The notes: generated by a model not told the origin, from the sequence alone. Positions 1-8,911 are shown, counted from the first letter of the stretch. The stretch is 64,000 nucleotides of DNA from JACKJP01 sp050249695 (GCA_050249695.1 JBFWQA010000002.1:310001-374000), one strand, 5' to 3'. A program made the numbers and translations.

Positions 1-17
1 TTTCGACGTTTCAGGCG

Positions 18-305
18 TCAGCCTTCGCCGCCGTTGAGCCGCTCGCGCATTTCCTTGCCGCTCTTGAAGAACGGCACGACCTTCTCATCGACGGCGACCT
101 TGTCGCCCGTACGCGGATTGCGCCCCTGACGGGCCCGCCGCTGGCGGACCGAGAAGGCGCCGAAGCCGCGAAGCTCCACCCTGTCGCCTCTCGACAGGGC
201 ATCCGCGATTTCATCCAGAATCGCGTTGACGATCATTTCGACGTCGCGCTGGTAGAGATGCGGATTCTGCTGCGCGATCTTCGATATCAGTTCCGACTTT
301 ATCAT
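18..305 (-). CDS. ihfB: Integration host factor subunit beta
   Basis: 95-residue HU/IHF-family DNA-bending protein that pairs with IHF-alpha to bend DNA at promoters, origins and recombination sites. It begins MIKSELISKIAQQNP and carries the family signature GRNPRTGD (about residues 61-68), the DNA-inserting arm with the intercalating proline. The frame stays open upstream to about 674, but homology starts only at the ATG at 303-305, which gives the standard IHF-beta length. It is the last gene of the leftward aroA-cmk-rpsA-sppA-ihfB series, with an 85 bp gap after sppA. Confidence 0.95.
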   Translation of the reverse strand: MIKSELISKIAQQNPHLYQRDVEMIVNAILDEIADALSRGDRVELRGFGAFSVRQRRARQGRNPRTGDKVAVDEKVVPFFKSGKEMRERLNGGEG

Positions 306-390
306 GGCCCCCGCCATATTCTTTCCGCCGGCACCGGCGGTTCCAATTACCCGGTTTCTCGCTCTCGGCCGACATTCTGTGCCAAAATCC

Positions 391-1338
391 TTATCTGTCA
401 ACCATTTGCGGCTCCCAAACCGCAACAAGGCCGCTGATGGGCGTTTGCGGCGCCGCGAGCATGGCGGCCAGACGCTCCATTCCGAAAAAGCGCGCAACCG
501 CCTGAACCGAAATACCGGCAAAACCGGCGTCGGGGGCGAGATCACGAACCGGAACGCCCGAGCCGATGCCATGTTCCTTCTCGAGCCAAGCGCGCACCTC
601 GTCGTCTCCGCCGATTTCGTCGATGAGGCCGTTCTCCAGCGCCTGCTTGCCGGTATAGAGGCGGCCGTCGGCAAGCTGCCGAGCGCGCGTCTCCTCCATG
701 CCGCGCCTGTCGGCGACGAGATCTACGAACCAGTTGAAGGAATCCTCCACCAGCACCCGCATCGCGGCGACCGCCTCGGGATTCTCCGGCGTGAAGGGAT
801 TGGGCTCGGCCTTGAGCGGCGCGCTCTTCACGGTCGAGAACGACACGCCGACATTGTCGAGCAGCCGGGTCACATTCGCCCATTGGAAGATGACGCCGAT
901 GGAGCCGGTCAGCGTGTTGCGCCGGGCGAAAATGCGGTCGGCCGAGATGGCGGCGATATAGCCGCCGGAAGCGGCGAGCGTGCCGAGTTCGGCAACGACC
1001 GGCTTCCTGGCCGCGACCTTGCGGACCGCGTTGAACAGTTCCTCCGAGCCGGCCGTCGTGCCGCCGGGGCTGTCGATGGAAAGGATCAGGGCACGGATAT
1101 TGTCGTTCTTGCCGATGCGATCGATGAGATCGAGCGTCTTGCGGTCGCCGGTAATCAGGCCGGTGATCTGGACGCGGGCGACCTGCTCACCGCCGAAGGC
1201 GCCGAACTGATCGCGGGCAAGGACACCGGCGACGCCGAGCACGAAAAGGACGACGAGCGCCAGGGCGGCGAAACGCCAGCGTGAAAGTCGGCGCGTGAGG
1301 CGACGGCGGTCAACGACTTCCTGCGCATCGAGCGGCAT
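391..1338 (-). CDS. sppA: Signal peptide peptidase SppA, 36 kDa type
   Basis: About 315-residue membrane-anchored serine protease of the S49 family, which degrades cleaved signal peptides. One membrane segment lies near residues 24-42. The protease domain contains SIDSPGG (about 88-94) and LAASGGY with the likely nucleophile Ser124. The general-base lysine is Lys171 or Lys176 in VKSAPLK. This is the short single-domain form. I chose the ATG at 1336-1338 because GGAGG lies 6 nt upstream; a TTG directly before it would add one residue. It sits between rpsA and ihfB on the same strand, as in other Rhizobiales. Confidence 0.93.
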   Translation of the reverse strand: MPLDAQEVVDRRRLTRRLSRWRFAALALVVLFVLGVAGVLARDQFGAFGGEQVARVQITGLITGDRKTLDLIDRIGKNDNIRALILSIDSPGGTTAGSEELFNAVRKVAARKPVVAELGTLAASGGYIAAISADRIFARRNTLTGSIGVIFQWANVTRLLDNVGVSFSTVKSAPLKAEPNPFTPENPEAVAAMRVLVEDSFNWFVDLVADRRGMEETRARQLADGRLYTGKQALENGLIDEIGGDDEVRAWLEKEHGIGSGVPVRDLAPDAGFAGISVQAVARFFGMERLAAMLAAPQTPISGLVAVWEPQMVDR

Positions 1339-1492
1339 CAAGGACCTCCAGCACTCCGGTCTTCATTGCATGGGCTCCATGCCGGGAGACGCTCGGCCGC
1401 CGGCCCGAAGCCGAAACGCCGCCATCCTGTCCCGCCGGCACCGGGCCCCGCGCACGGCAAGCCTATCGCGAGGCCGATCTCCCGCAGGGCGA

Positions 1493-3229
1493 CTACGCCC
1501 CCTTGTGTTCCAATTCGACGCCGTCGGCCTTCTTGGCCTTGTTGAGCGCGGCACCGAGAATGTCGCCGAGGGAAGCGCCGCTGTCGGACGAACCGTACTG
1601 CGCGACGGCCTCCTTCTCTTCGGCGATTTCCAGCGCCTTGATCGAAACGCCGATCTTGTGCGTCTTCTTGTCGAACTGGGTGATGCGCGCATCGACCCGC
1701 TCGCCCGGCGCGAAACGCTCCGGCCGCTGCTCGGCGCGGTCGCGGGCCAGATCGGCACGGCGGATGAAGGCGGTCAGCTCGGTGTCGGCGATCCGGACGT
1801 CGATGCCGCCTTCCTTCACGTCGATGACCTCGCAGGTGACGACCTGACCCTTGCGCAGGCCATCATCGCCGCCGGCATCCTTGAACGGATCGGAGCCGAG
1901 CTGCTTGATGCCCAGGCTGATGCGCTCCTTGTCGGTGTCGATGTCGAGCACCTGCGCCTTGACGATATCGCCGCGGTTGTAGTCCTCGATCGCCTGCTCG
2001 CCCGGACGGTTCCAGTCGAGATCGGAGAGGTGGACCATGCCGTCGACGTCGTTGTCCAGGCCGATGAACAGGCCGAACTCGGTCTTGTTCTTGACCTCGC
2101 CCTCGACGACGGAGCCGATCGGATGGCTCTTGGCGAAGGCGTCCCACGGATTGTCGAGGCACTGCTTGAGGCCAAGGCTGATGCGGCGCTTCTGCGGATC
2201 GACCTCGAGGATCATCACCTCGACTTCCTGGCTGGTCGCGACGATCTTGCCCGGATGGACGTTCTTCTTGGTCCAGCTCATCTCGGAGACGTGGATCAGG
2301 CCCTCAACGCCCGGTTCAAGCTCGACGAACGCGCCGTAGTCGGTGATGTTGGTGACGCGGCCCTTGAAGCGCGTGTTGACCGGATATTTGGCCTCCACGC
2401 CTTCCCAAGGATCGGCCTCGAGCTGCTTCATGCCGAGGCTGATGCGCTGCGTCTCCTGATTCACCTTCACGACGCGGACCTTGACGGTCTGCCCGACGGA
2501 GAGGACTTCGGAGGGATGATTGACGCGGCGCCAGGCGATATCGGTCACGTGCAGCAGGCCGTCGATGCCACCGAGGTCGACGAACGCGCCGTAGTCGGTG
2601 ATGTTCTTGACCACACCCTCGATGACCTGGCCCTCTTCGAGGCTCTGCACCAGCTCGTGGCGCTGCTCGGCGCGGCTCTCCTCGAGCACGGAGCGGCGCG
2701 ACACGACGATATTGCCGCGGCGGCGGTCCATCTTCAGGATGAGGAAGGGCTGCGGCGTATGCATCAGGGGCGTCACGTCGCGGATCGGACGGATATCGAC
2801 CTGGCTGCGCGGCAGGAAGGCGACGGCGCCGTCGAGATCGACGGTGAACCCGCCCTTCACCTGGTTGAAGATCTGGCCCTCGACCTTCTCCTGGGCTTCA
2901 AAGGACTTCTCCAGCTTCACCCAGCTTTCCTCACGGCGCGCCTTGTCGCGCGACAGGACGGCTTCGCCGAGCGCGTTCTCGACGCGCTCAAGATAAACCT
3001 CGACGGTGTCGCCGACGCTGATCGCGGCTTCGCGGCCATGGCCGCCGAATTCCTTCAGGGGGACGCGGCCTTCGGTCTTCAGGCCGACATCGACGATCGC
3101 CATGTCCTTTTCGATGGCGATGACGCGGCCACGGATGACGTTGCCCTCGTCGGGCGCGCGCAGTTCAAGGCTTTCGTTGAGGAGGGCTTCGAAATCTTCG
3201 ACGGAAGGGTTGAGTTGGGTTGATGCCAC
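1493..3229 (-). CDS. rpsA: 30S ribosomal protein S1
   Basis: 578-residue S1 with six OB-fold repeats. Copies of the pattern ITDYGAFV(D/E)L...GL(L/I)H are plainly visible (for example at VKNITDYGAFVDLGGIDGLLH). It binds mRNA leaders and unfolds them for initiation on the 30S subunit. The only available start is GTG at 3227-3229, preceded by AAAGCAAAGCCCA with no Shine-Dalgarno. A weak, SD-less initiation region is characteristic of rpsA in enterobacteria, where S1 represses its own translation; a similar mechanism here is inference. It lies 316 bp downstream of cmk. Confidence 0.97.
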   Translation of the reverse strand: MASTQLNPSVEDFEALLNESLELRAPDEGNVIRGRVIAIEKDMAIVDVGLKTEGRVPLKEFGGHGREAAISVGDTVEVYLERVENALGEAVLSRDKARREESWVKLEKSFEAQEKVEGQIFNQVKGGFTVDLDGAVAFLPRSQVDIRPIRDVTPLMHTPQPFLILKMDRRRGNIVVSRRSVLEESRAEQRHELVQSLEEGQVIEGVVKNITDYGAFVDLGGIDGLLHVTDIAWRRVNHPSEVLSVGQTVKVRVVKVNQETQRISLGMKQLEADPWEGVEAKYPVNTRFKGRVTNITDYGAFVELEPGVEGLIHVSEMSWTKKNVHPGKIVATSQEVEVMILEVDPQKRRISLGLKQCLDNPWDAFAKSHPIGSVVEGEVKNKTEFGLFIGLDNDVDGMVHLSDLDWNRPGEQAIEDYNRGDIVKAQVLDIDTDKERISLGIKQLGSDPFKDAGGDDGLRKGQVVTCEVIDVKEGGIDVRIADTELTAFIRRADLARDRAEQRPERFAPGERVDARITQFDKKTHKIGVSIKALEIAEEKEAVAQYGSSDSGASLGDILGAALNKAKKADGVELEHKGA

Positions 3230-3545
3230 TGGGCTTTGCTTTCATGGATGGCGGCCTTGGCAGGGAGCTTGTTTCTCCAAGCGTGTCCCTCGTACGGCCG
3301 CCGGTTGGCGTTGACTTCAAATGCCCCTGTCCGACGCGCGGGCAGAGGCGGCGAATAAACTTCCGTTCCGGATGCGGCCATCTGGCGTGAGGCGGGCGCG
3401 AAAGCTGCCGCTACCGGTCAAACAACGCGGAATGCCCAATGGCGAGGCCCGTTTTTCCATGATCAATGGCGGGGTCGTCGCGCATGAGTTTCGGCGCCGC
3501 TGGCGATACGGCCGGGAGTGGCAATATGGCTGGCTCCCGCAAGGC
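3230..3545 (-). other. rpsA leader region, no gene
   Basis: 316 bp between cmk and rpsA. Short frames here lack family resemblance and ribosome binding sites. I see no convincing sigma-70 promoter or intrinsic terminator, so rpsA may be read from the aroA-cmk transcript as well as from a promoter I cannot place. The stretch nearest rpsA lacks an SD. Confidence 0.6.
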
Positions 3546-4175
3546 TCAAACGACCGGCCCGGCACCCTGGACAATGTCCACGGCCGCCCGGAATGCGGCT
3601 TCTATATCCAAATCGCTGGTGTCGAGCAAGTGCGCGTCCGGCGCGGCGGCCAGCGGGCTGACGGCGCGGCCGGCGTCGCGCGCGTCTCGTCTTTGCAGAT
3701 CGGCAAGCACTTCCTCGGCGGTGACCGCCTCGCCACGCGCGATCAGTTCGGCATGCCGGCGGCGGGCCCGAACCTGCGCGGACGCCGTCACGAACAGCTT
3801 CACGTCGGCGTCCGGGCAGATGACCGTCCCGATATCGCGTCCGTCGATCACCGCGCCGGGCGGGGTGGTGGCGAAGCGGCGCTGGAGCTGCACCAGAGCC
3901 GCGCGGACGGGCGGCATCTGCGCGACGCGCGAGGCGGCATCCGCGATCCGGTCGCCGCGCAGCGCCTCCGGCGCGAGATCCTCAAGGGCCAGCTGCGAGG
4001 CGATCCGCGCGGCGGCCGTCTCGTCGTCCAGATCATATCCGGCGGCCAGCATGCCCTTACCGACGGCGCGGTAGAGAAGCCCGGTATCGAGATGCGGCAG
4101 GCCAAACCGTTGGGCGAGCCGGCGGGCGAGCGTGCCCTTGCCGGAGGCGGCCGGCCCGTCGATGGCGATGATCAC
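3546..4175 (-). CDS. cmk: Cytidylate kinase
   Basis: 209-residue CMP/dCMP kinase that makes CDP/dCDP from CMP and ATP in pyrimidine salvage. The P-loop GPAASGKGT is at residues 6-14, followed by the CMP-binding region LDTGLLYRAVG and DGRDIGT. Length fits the family. Its ATG overlaps the aroA stop by 4 bp (ATGA), so the two are translationally coupled. The aroA-cmk-rpsA order is widely conserved. Confidence 0.96.
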   Translation of the reverse strand: MIIAIDGPAASGKGTLARRLAQRFGLPHLDTGLLYRAVGKGMLAAGYDLDDETAAARIASQLALEDLAPEALRGDRIADAASRVAQMPPVRAALVQLQRRFATTPPGAVIDGRDIGTVICPDADVKLFVTASAQVRARRRHAELIARGEAVTAEEVLADLQRRDARDAGRAVSPLAAAPDAHLLDTSDLDIEAAFRAAVDIVQGAGPVV

Positions 4176-5527
4176 GCCGATGCCTCATCGATGCCGGCGC
4201 CGAGGCCGGCCATCACATCGCGGAAAGCGGGAAAACTCGTCATGATCATTCGACCGTCATCGACGGTGACGGGCTTCTGGCTGGCCAGGCCCATGACGAG
4301 GAAGGACATGGCGATGCGGTGATCGAGATGGGTCTCGACGATGCCGCCGCCCGGCACCCTGCCCGCCATGCCCTCGACGATGAGGTCGTCGCCCTCGATC
4401 GCGCAGCGCACCCCGTTGGCGGCAAGACCGGCGGCAACCGCGGCGAGGCGGTCGCTTTCCTTCACGCGCAATTCGGCAAGGCCGCGCATTCTGGTCGTAC
4501 CCTCCGCGAAGGACGCGGCGACCGCGAGGATGGGATATTCGTCGATCATGGAAGGCGCACGGCCCGCCGGCACGTCGACGCCCTTCAGCGGGCCGGCTTC
4601 GACGATGACATCGGCGACAGGTTCGCCGCCGGCGTCGCGCGCGTTCTCAAGCGTGATCCTCGCACCCATTTCGAGCAGCGTCGTCACGAGGCCGGTGCGC
4701 GTCGGATTGGTCATCATCGCAGGGATCTCGATGCGCGAGCCGGGAACGAGAACCGCCGCGACCAGCGGAAAGGCCGCCGAACTCGGATCGGCCGGCACGG
4801 CGACCGCGGAACCCTTCAGCTTCTGGCCGCCCTTCAGGCTGATATGGCGCGCGCCCTCGCGATCTGTCTCGATACCGAGCCTCGCGCCGAAATGGGCGAG
4901 CATGCGCTCGGTATGATCGCGCGTCGCCTCGGGCTCTATGACGGTGGTCACGCCCCGGCTGGTCAGCCCGGCAAGCAGCATCGCCGACTTGACCTGGGCG
5001 GACGGCACCGCGAGGCGATGGGTGACCGGGATCGGCTCCAGCGCGCCATGCAGGGTGAGCGGCAGTTTCTCCGCGCCTTCCTCCACCCAGGCGCCCATCG
5101 TCGCGAGCGGCTTGAGGACGCGGCCCATGGGCCGCTTGCGCAGCGAGGCGTCGCCGTCGAAGGTCGCCTTGATGCCATGACCGGCGACGACGCCCATCAC
5201 GAGGCGCGCGCCCGTGCCCGAATTGCCGAAATCGAGCTTCTCCTCAGGCTCCAGCAACGCGCCGGCGCCGGCACCGATGACGCGCCACGAGCCTTCCCCG
5301 ATCCGCTCGACCTTGGCGCCGAGCTGGGCCATGACGCGGGCGGTGGCAAGGATGTCTTCCCCCTCGAGTAGCCCTTCGATCCGCGTTTCGCCATGGGCGA
5401 GCGCGCCGAGGATGAGCGCGCGGTGGGAAATCGACTTGTCGCCGGGAATCGGCGCCTGGCCCGACAGCGCCTTGCCGCGCCGCGCTGTCAGCGGGCTCGG
5501 GGCCGTATTGTGGGCGATATCGGACAT
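4172..5527 (-). CDS. aroA: 3-phosphoshikimate 1-carboxyvinyltransferase (EPSP synthase), class II-like
   Basis: 451-residue shikimate-pathway enzyme joining PEP to shikimate-3-phosphate. PGDKSISHR binds substrate, and KRPMGRVL, SAQVKSAMLL, NPTRTGL and ELRVKESDRL follow in order. The pattern resembles the Agrobacterium CP4 (class II) enzyme more than the E. coli type. At the site of CP4 Ala100 (GNAATG) this protein has GNSGTG, i.e. glycine, the residue linked to glyphosate sensitivity. I start at the ATG at 5525-5527, with GGAG upstream; a longer frame to 5593 adds 22 unconserved residues. Coupled to cmk by a 4 bp overlap. Confidence 0.95.
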   Translation of the reverse strand: MSDIAHNTAPSPLTARRGKALSGQAPIPGDKSISHRALILGALAHGETRIEGLLEGEDILATARVMAQLGAKVERIGEGSWRVIGAGAGALLEPEEKLDFGNSGTGARLVMGVVAGHGIKATFDGDASLRKRPMGRVLKPLATMGAWVEEGAEKLPLTLHGALEPIPVTHRLAVPSAQVKSAMLLAGLTSRGVTTVIEPEATRDHTERMLAHFGARLGIETDREGARHISLKGGQKLKGSAVAVPADPSSAAFPLVAAVLVPGSRIEIPAMMTNPTRTGLVTTLLEMGARITLENARDAGGEPVADVIVEAGPLKGVDVPAGRAPSMIDEYPILAVAASFAEGTTRMRGLAELRVKESDRLAAVAAGLAANGVRCAIEGDDLIVEGMAGRVPGGGIVETHLDHRIAMSFLVMGLASQKPVTVDDGRMIMTSFPAFRDVMAGLGAGIDEASA

Positions 5528-5784
5528 GGATCGGCTCCGGCGCTGTCGAGGGACGGGCGAAACGCCCGGAAGGCGTGTTCCGGGGCCGCGCACGCCCGCC
5601 CCGATAGCACAGCACTTTTACCCGTGCCAGAGCGGTTCGCGGAGCGCTTTCGACCTATCGCGCAAGATCGTCCGTTTTTGGTTTTGACAAGCGCGCGGCG
5701 ACCGGTCTATGGGAGGCCGCAGCCGTTTCGGCATATGACGGTCGGACATCCGGCCAATCGGGCTTCATCGACGGAAGAGCAGAC

Positions 5785-6231
5785 GTGGCAAAAGCGGACC
5801 TCGGCACAAAGCGTATCTGCGGGAATTGCGAGACGAAATTCTACGATCTCGGCAAGAACCCGATCATCTGCCCAAAATGCGGCACGGAATTCACCCTCGA
5901 GACCGCGCATATCACGCGCGTGAAACCCTCCACGGCGCGCGAAACGCCGGAAGAGGAAGAGGAAGACGAGGCGGAAGAGGCCGAGGACGAGGAAGAAGAA
6001 GACCTCGACGAGGATGATTCCCTCGTGCCGCTCGAAGAGGCCGACGAGGACGAGGAAGAGACCGGCCGCACCGTCGTCGCCGATGAAGACGATGATGACG
6101 ATGTCGATATCCCCGATCTTGAGGACGACGTCGACGACGATGACGACGACGACGTCGATTTCGTGGACGACGAGGACGACGACGACGTCTCCGGCCTGCT
6201 CGACGGCGACATCAAGGCCGACGACGAATAG
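5785..6231 (+). CDS. TIGR02300-family zinc-ribbon protein with acidic tail
   Basis: 148-residue protein of unknown function. The first ~45 residues hold a zinc-ribbon-like knuckle, CGNCETKFYDLGKNP then CPKCGTEF (two CxxC pairs), with the FYDLGK signature typical of the family in alphaproteobacteria. The remaining ~95 residues are almost entirely Asp and Glu and are probably disordered. Divergent from aroA, a conserved Rhizobiales arrangement. The acidic tail could bind basic proteins, but no function is established. Confidence 0.88.
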   Translation: MAKADLGTKRICGNCETKFYDLGKNPIICPKCGTEFTLETAHITRVKPSTARETPEEEEEDEAEEAEDEEEEDLDEDDSLVPLEEADEDEEETGRTVVADEDDDDDVDIPDLEDDVDDDDDDDVDFVDDEDDDDVSGLLDGDIKADDE

Positions 6232-6358
6232 GGGCTTCCGGAAAACCCGCGCCGGTGAGTTGCATCGGCGCGAGGAATGGCTTACAGGCTTGCCGCGCGC
6301 CTCACCTTGAAAGCGCGGCGGTTTCCGCGAACCCAGGCGGAAATCACAGGAACTGCAA

Positions 6359-6434
<76 letters not shown>

Positions 6435-6470
6435 GTTCTCTAAAAACGACTATGGACAGCCGCTTCGTGA

Positions 6471-6495
6471 AGGCCGCCGCAGGGCGGCTTTTTCT
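6471..6495 (+). terminator. Intrinsic terminator after tRNA-Ala
   Basis: Stem AGGCCGCC pairs with GGCGGCTT around the loop GCAG and runs into TTTTTC. It lies 36 bp past the tRNA CCA end, a standard rho-independent arrangement. Confidence 0.75.
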
Positions 6496-6577
6496 TGTTC
6501 TGCTTCACCGTTGACTCCCAGCCCGCGATCACCGCCAATGCCGGTGTGGTGGCGCTTTTAGGGAGGCGGCGCAACTC

Positions 6578-7438
6578 ATGAACAATGCATTTGCCGGCAC
6601 CCACGGCCGCACGGCGCTGCTGACCGGGCTCGCCATGATCGCCTTCGCCGCCAATTCGCTGCTGTGCCGGCAGGCGCTTGCCGGCGGGCTGATCGACGCG
6701 GCGAGCTTTGCCACGGTGCGAACCTTCTCCGGCGCGGCCATGCTGGCCCTTCTTCTGGCGCTGCGCGGCAAGCCGCCGCTTGGCCGGCCGACCGGCTGGC
6801 GCGCGCCGCTGATGTTGTTCACCTATATGGTCTTCTTCTCCTTCGCCTATCTTTCCTTAAGCGCGGGCACCGGCGCGCTGATCCTCTTCGGCACCGTGCA
6901 ACTGACGATGTTCGCCGTGGCGCTGAAGAGCGGCGAACGGTTCTCCCTGCTCGCGCTGGCGGGTATCGCGATCGCGCTCGCCGGGCTCGTCTATCTGGTG
7001 CTGCCCGGCGTCACCGCGCCCGACCCGCTCGGCGCGGCGATGATGGTCGTCGCCGGCGTCGGCTGGGGAGCCTATACGCTGATCGGACGCGGCGGCACCG
7101 AGCCGCTGGCGACCACCGCGCGGAATTTCCTTCTGACCCTGCCGCTGACGATCATCGTCAGCCTGCTGTTCTGGCCCGGCATGAATTATGAGCCGGCCGG
7201 CCTCCTGCTCGCGGCCGCTTCCGGCGCCATCGCCTCGGGCTGCGGCTATGCGATCTGGTACGCCGCGCTTGCCGGCCTGACGGCGACAAAAGCCGCCATC
7301 GTCCAGCTTTCGGTGCCGGTGATCGCCGCGCTCGGCGGCGTTCTCTTCCTGGCGGAACCGCTGACGGCCCGAATCGCGATCGCGTCCGTTCTGACCATTG
7401 GCGGCGTGCTGATCGTGATCACCAGACGCGCGCCCTGA
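6578..7438 (+). CDS. DMT-superfamily (EamA) transporter
   Basis: 286-residue inner-membrane protein with about ten hydrophobic helices in two EamA repeats, the usual layout of drug/metabolite exporters. The substrate cannot be read from sequence. AGGGAGG lies upstream of the ATG. A 7 bp inverted repeat (CGCGCCC/GGGCGCG, 7429-7446) straddles the stop codon and may act as a weak terminator, although no T-tract follows. It appears to be a single-gene unit. Confidence 0.85.
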   Translation: MNNAFAGTHGRTALLTGLAMIAFAANSLLCRQALAGGLIDAASFATVRTFSGAAMLALLLALRGKPPLGRPTGWRAPLMLFTYMVFFSFAYLSLSAGTGALILFGTVQLTMFAVALKSGERFSLLALAGIAIALAGLVYLVLPGVTAPDPLGAAMMVVAGVGWGAYTLIGRGGTEPLATTARNFLLTLPLTIIVSLLFWPGMNYEPAGLLLAAASGAIASGCGYAIWYAALAGLTATKAAIVQLSVPVIAALGGVLFLAEPLTARIAIASVLTIGGVLIVITRRAP

Positions 7439-7582
7439 AGGGCGCGAGCCTCATCGCCATACCTGATCCGGCGATCCATTGCCTTGTCACCACTGCGTTG
7501 TCGGAAGCTGACGGCCGGGGGCGGTCGCGGGGCTGTTTCCAGCGCACTTGCGGGCGTTTAAGGGAAAACCCATATAGAGCCA

Positions 7583-7654
7583 GAGGCCATGTGGGCCTCG
7601 TTCGGGCGCCATTACCGGGCCCGGCAAGGTCGCTTTGAAAGGACTTTGGATCGA
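7583..7654 (+). promoter_or_regulatory. ROSE-like RNA thermometer in the hsp20 leader
   Basis: Three successive hairpins precede hsp20: GAGGCC/GGCCTC (7583-7599), CGGGC/GCCCG with inner CC/GG (7603-7623), and GTC-G-CTT-TGA-AAG-GAC (7629-7644). The last contains the ROSE core UCGCU paired with AGGA and a bulged G, which buries the Shine-Dalgarno AAGGA (7639-7643), 11 nt before the ATG. ROSE elements control small heat-shock genes in rhizobia by melting at high temperature. The fold was made by hand and not energy-minimised. Confidence 0.75.
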
Positions 7655-8089
7655 ATGTCGCGTGTATTGACACTCAACAGCCCCTATCTGCTCGGATTCG
7701 ACGGCATCGAGCGCATGCTCGACAGGATCGTCAAATCCTCCGGAGACGGGTTTCCGCCCTACAATATCGAGCGGTTGAAGAACACCGAGACCGGCACCGA
7801 CCGGTTGCGGATCACTCTCGCCGTGGCGGGCTTCGCGCAAGCCGATCTCGATGTGCGGATCGAAGCCAACCAGCTCACGATCAGCGGCCGCCAGAAGGAA
7901 GCGGAAGAGCGCGAATATCTGCATCGCGGCATCGCCGCGCGGCAGTTCCAGCGGGTCTTTCTGCTCGCCGACGGGATCGAAGTCATCAGCGCCAATCTTG
8001 AGAACGGCCTGCTGGCGATCGACCTGCAGCGCGTAGCGCCCGAGACGACCGTGAAGCGGATCGATATCGGGACAGGAGGTGCAATATGA
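7655..8089 (+). CDS. Small heat-shock protein Hsp20 (IbpA-like)
   Basis: 144-residue alpha-crystallin-type holdase that keeps unfolded proteins soluble for DnaK/ClpB. It starts MSRVLTLNSPYLLGFDGIER, and the crystallin domain shows LRITLAVAGFAQADL, ANQLTISGRQ and YLHRGIAARQFQRVF. I use the ATG at 7655 just after the buried AAGGA; the frame is open upstream to 7589 without homology. It overlaps the DUF1150 gene by 4 bp (ATGA), so the two are coupled, as commonly seen in Rhizobiales. Confidence 0.93.
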   Translation: MSRVLTLNSPYLLGFDGIERMLDRIVKSSGDGFPPYNIERLKNTETGTDRLRITLAVAGFAQADLDVRIEANQLTISGRQKEAEEREYLHRGIAARQFQRVFLLADGIEVISANLENGLLAIDLQRVAPETTVKRIDIGTGGAI

Positions 8090-8361
8090 ACGTGACGGAG
8101 AAAAGAGAATTGCGCGGCAGCGCCATATATTTCAGTCAGGAGCAGCTCGCGGCGCTCGGCATGGGCGAGGTGGCCTATGTGAAGCCGGTTTCGAGCGAGG
8201 ATCTGCCGGAGGACTTCCGGCAGGAAATGGGCACCCGCCCGGGCGAAGCGGTCTATGCGCTGCATCAGGCCAATGGCGAACCGATCCTGATCGCACAGAC
8301 GCGCGATCTGGCTCTCGCCGGCGCCATGGAGCGCCAGCTCGCGCCGGTCACGCTTCACTGA
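8086..8361 (+). CDS. DUF1150-family protein
   Basis: 91-residue soluble protein of unknown function that habitually follows hsp20 in alphaproteobacteria. It contains LPEDFRQEM, AVYALHQANGEPILIAQTRDLAL and a C-terminal helix. It resembles the C-terminal part of bacterial Sti1/RpoD-type small regulators only superficially, so I assign no function. Its start codon overlaps the hsp20 stop by 4 bp, so heat-triggered translation of hsp20 should also raise this protein. Confidence 0.85.
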   Translation: MNVTEKRELRGSAIYFSQEQLAALGMGEVAYVKPVSSEDLPEDFRQEMGTRPGEAVYALHQANGEPILIAQTRDLALAGAMERQLAPVTLH

Positions 8362-8391
8362 CATTGAGAAAGACGGCGTCCAGCGCGGCCT

Positions 8392-8856
8392 TCAGGCGGC
8401 GTTGGGCGCCGATCCGGCGGCGAGCACCGCATAGAGCGTTGCCGCGTCGCGGCTGGAGCGCAGCTTGGCCGCAAGGTCGCCATCGCGCAGAACGCGCGCG
8501 ACTTTCGCCAACGCCTTCAGATGATCGGCGCCTTCGTCCTCCGGCGCCAGGAGCATGAAGATCAGGTCGACGGGCTCATCGTCGATCGCATCGAAATCGA
8601 TCGGCTTTTCGAGACGCGCGAAGGCGCCGACGATACGGTCGACGCCGCGAATGCGCGCGTGCGGGATGGCGATACCGTGACCGATACCGGTCGAGCCGAG
8701 CCGTTCGCGCTGCAGCAGCTGATCGAAAATCTCGCGGGCGGGAAGGCCGACACGCTCGGCCAGCCTTTCCGAAAGATCCTGTATCGCCTGTTTCTTGCTG
8801 ACCGCTTTCAGCGACCCGACAAGCGCGTCGGGCGCGATAAGATCGGTGAGGTCCAT
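8392..8856 (-). CDS. ptsN: PTS IIA-like nitrogen-regulatory protein PtsN
   Basis: 154-residue EIIA-Ntr, the last acceptor of the nitrogen phosphotransferase relay. It modulates K+ homeostasis and nitrogen/carbon regulation. The phosphorylated histidine lies in GIAIPHARIRG. The ATG at 8854-8856 gives the standard N-terminus MDLTDLIAPDALV. It ends the leftward lptC-lptA-lptB-rpoN-hpf-ptsN series, 55 bp after hpf, the usual partner arrangement with sigma-54. Confidence 0.94.
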   Translation of the reverse strand: MDLTDLIAPDALVGSLKAVSKKQAIQDLSERLAERVGLPAREIFDQLLQRERLGSTGIGHGIAIPHARIRGVDRIVGAFARLEKPIDFDAIDDEPVDLIFMLLAPEDEGADHLKALAKVARVLRDGDLAAKLRSSRDAATLYAVLAAGSAPNAA

Positions 8857-8911
8857 TCGTGTCTCCTGGTGCCGGTCCGCGACCGGTCGTCCACAAATGA
8901 CGATGGCGGGT

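Noticed and set aside
1295..3223. 642-codon open frame antisense to rpsA
   Set aside because: Exact opposite of the S1 repeats, no ribosome binding site; GC-rich codon bias leaves antisense frames open.
6248..6272. Terminator of the TIGR02300 gene
   Set aside because: CGCGCCG/CGGCGCG stem without any T-tract; too weak.
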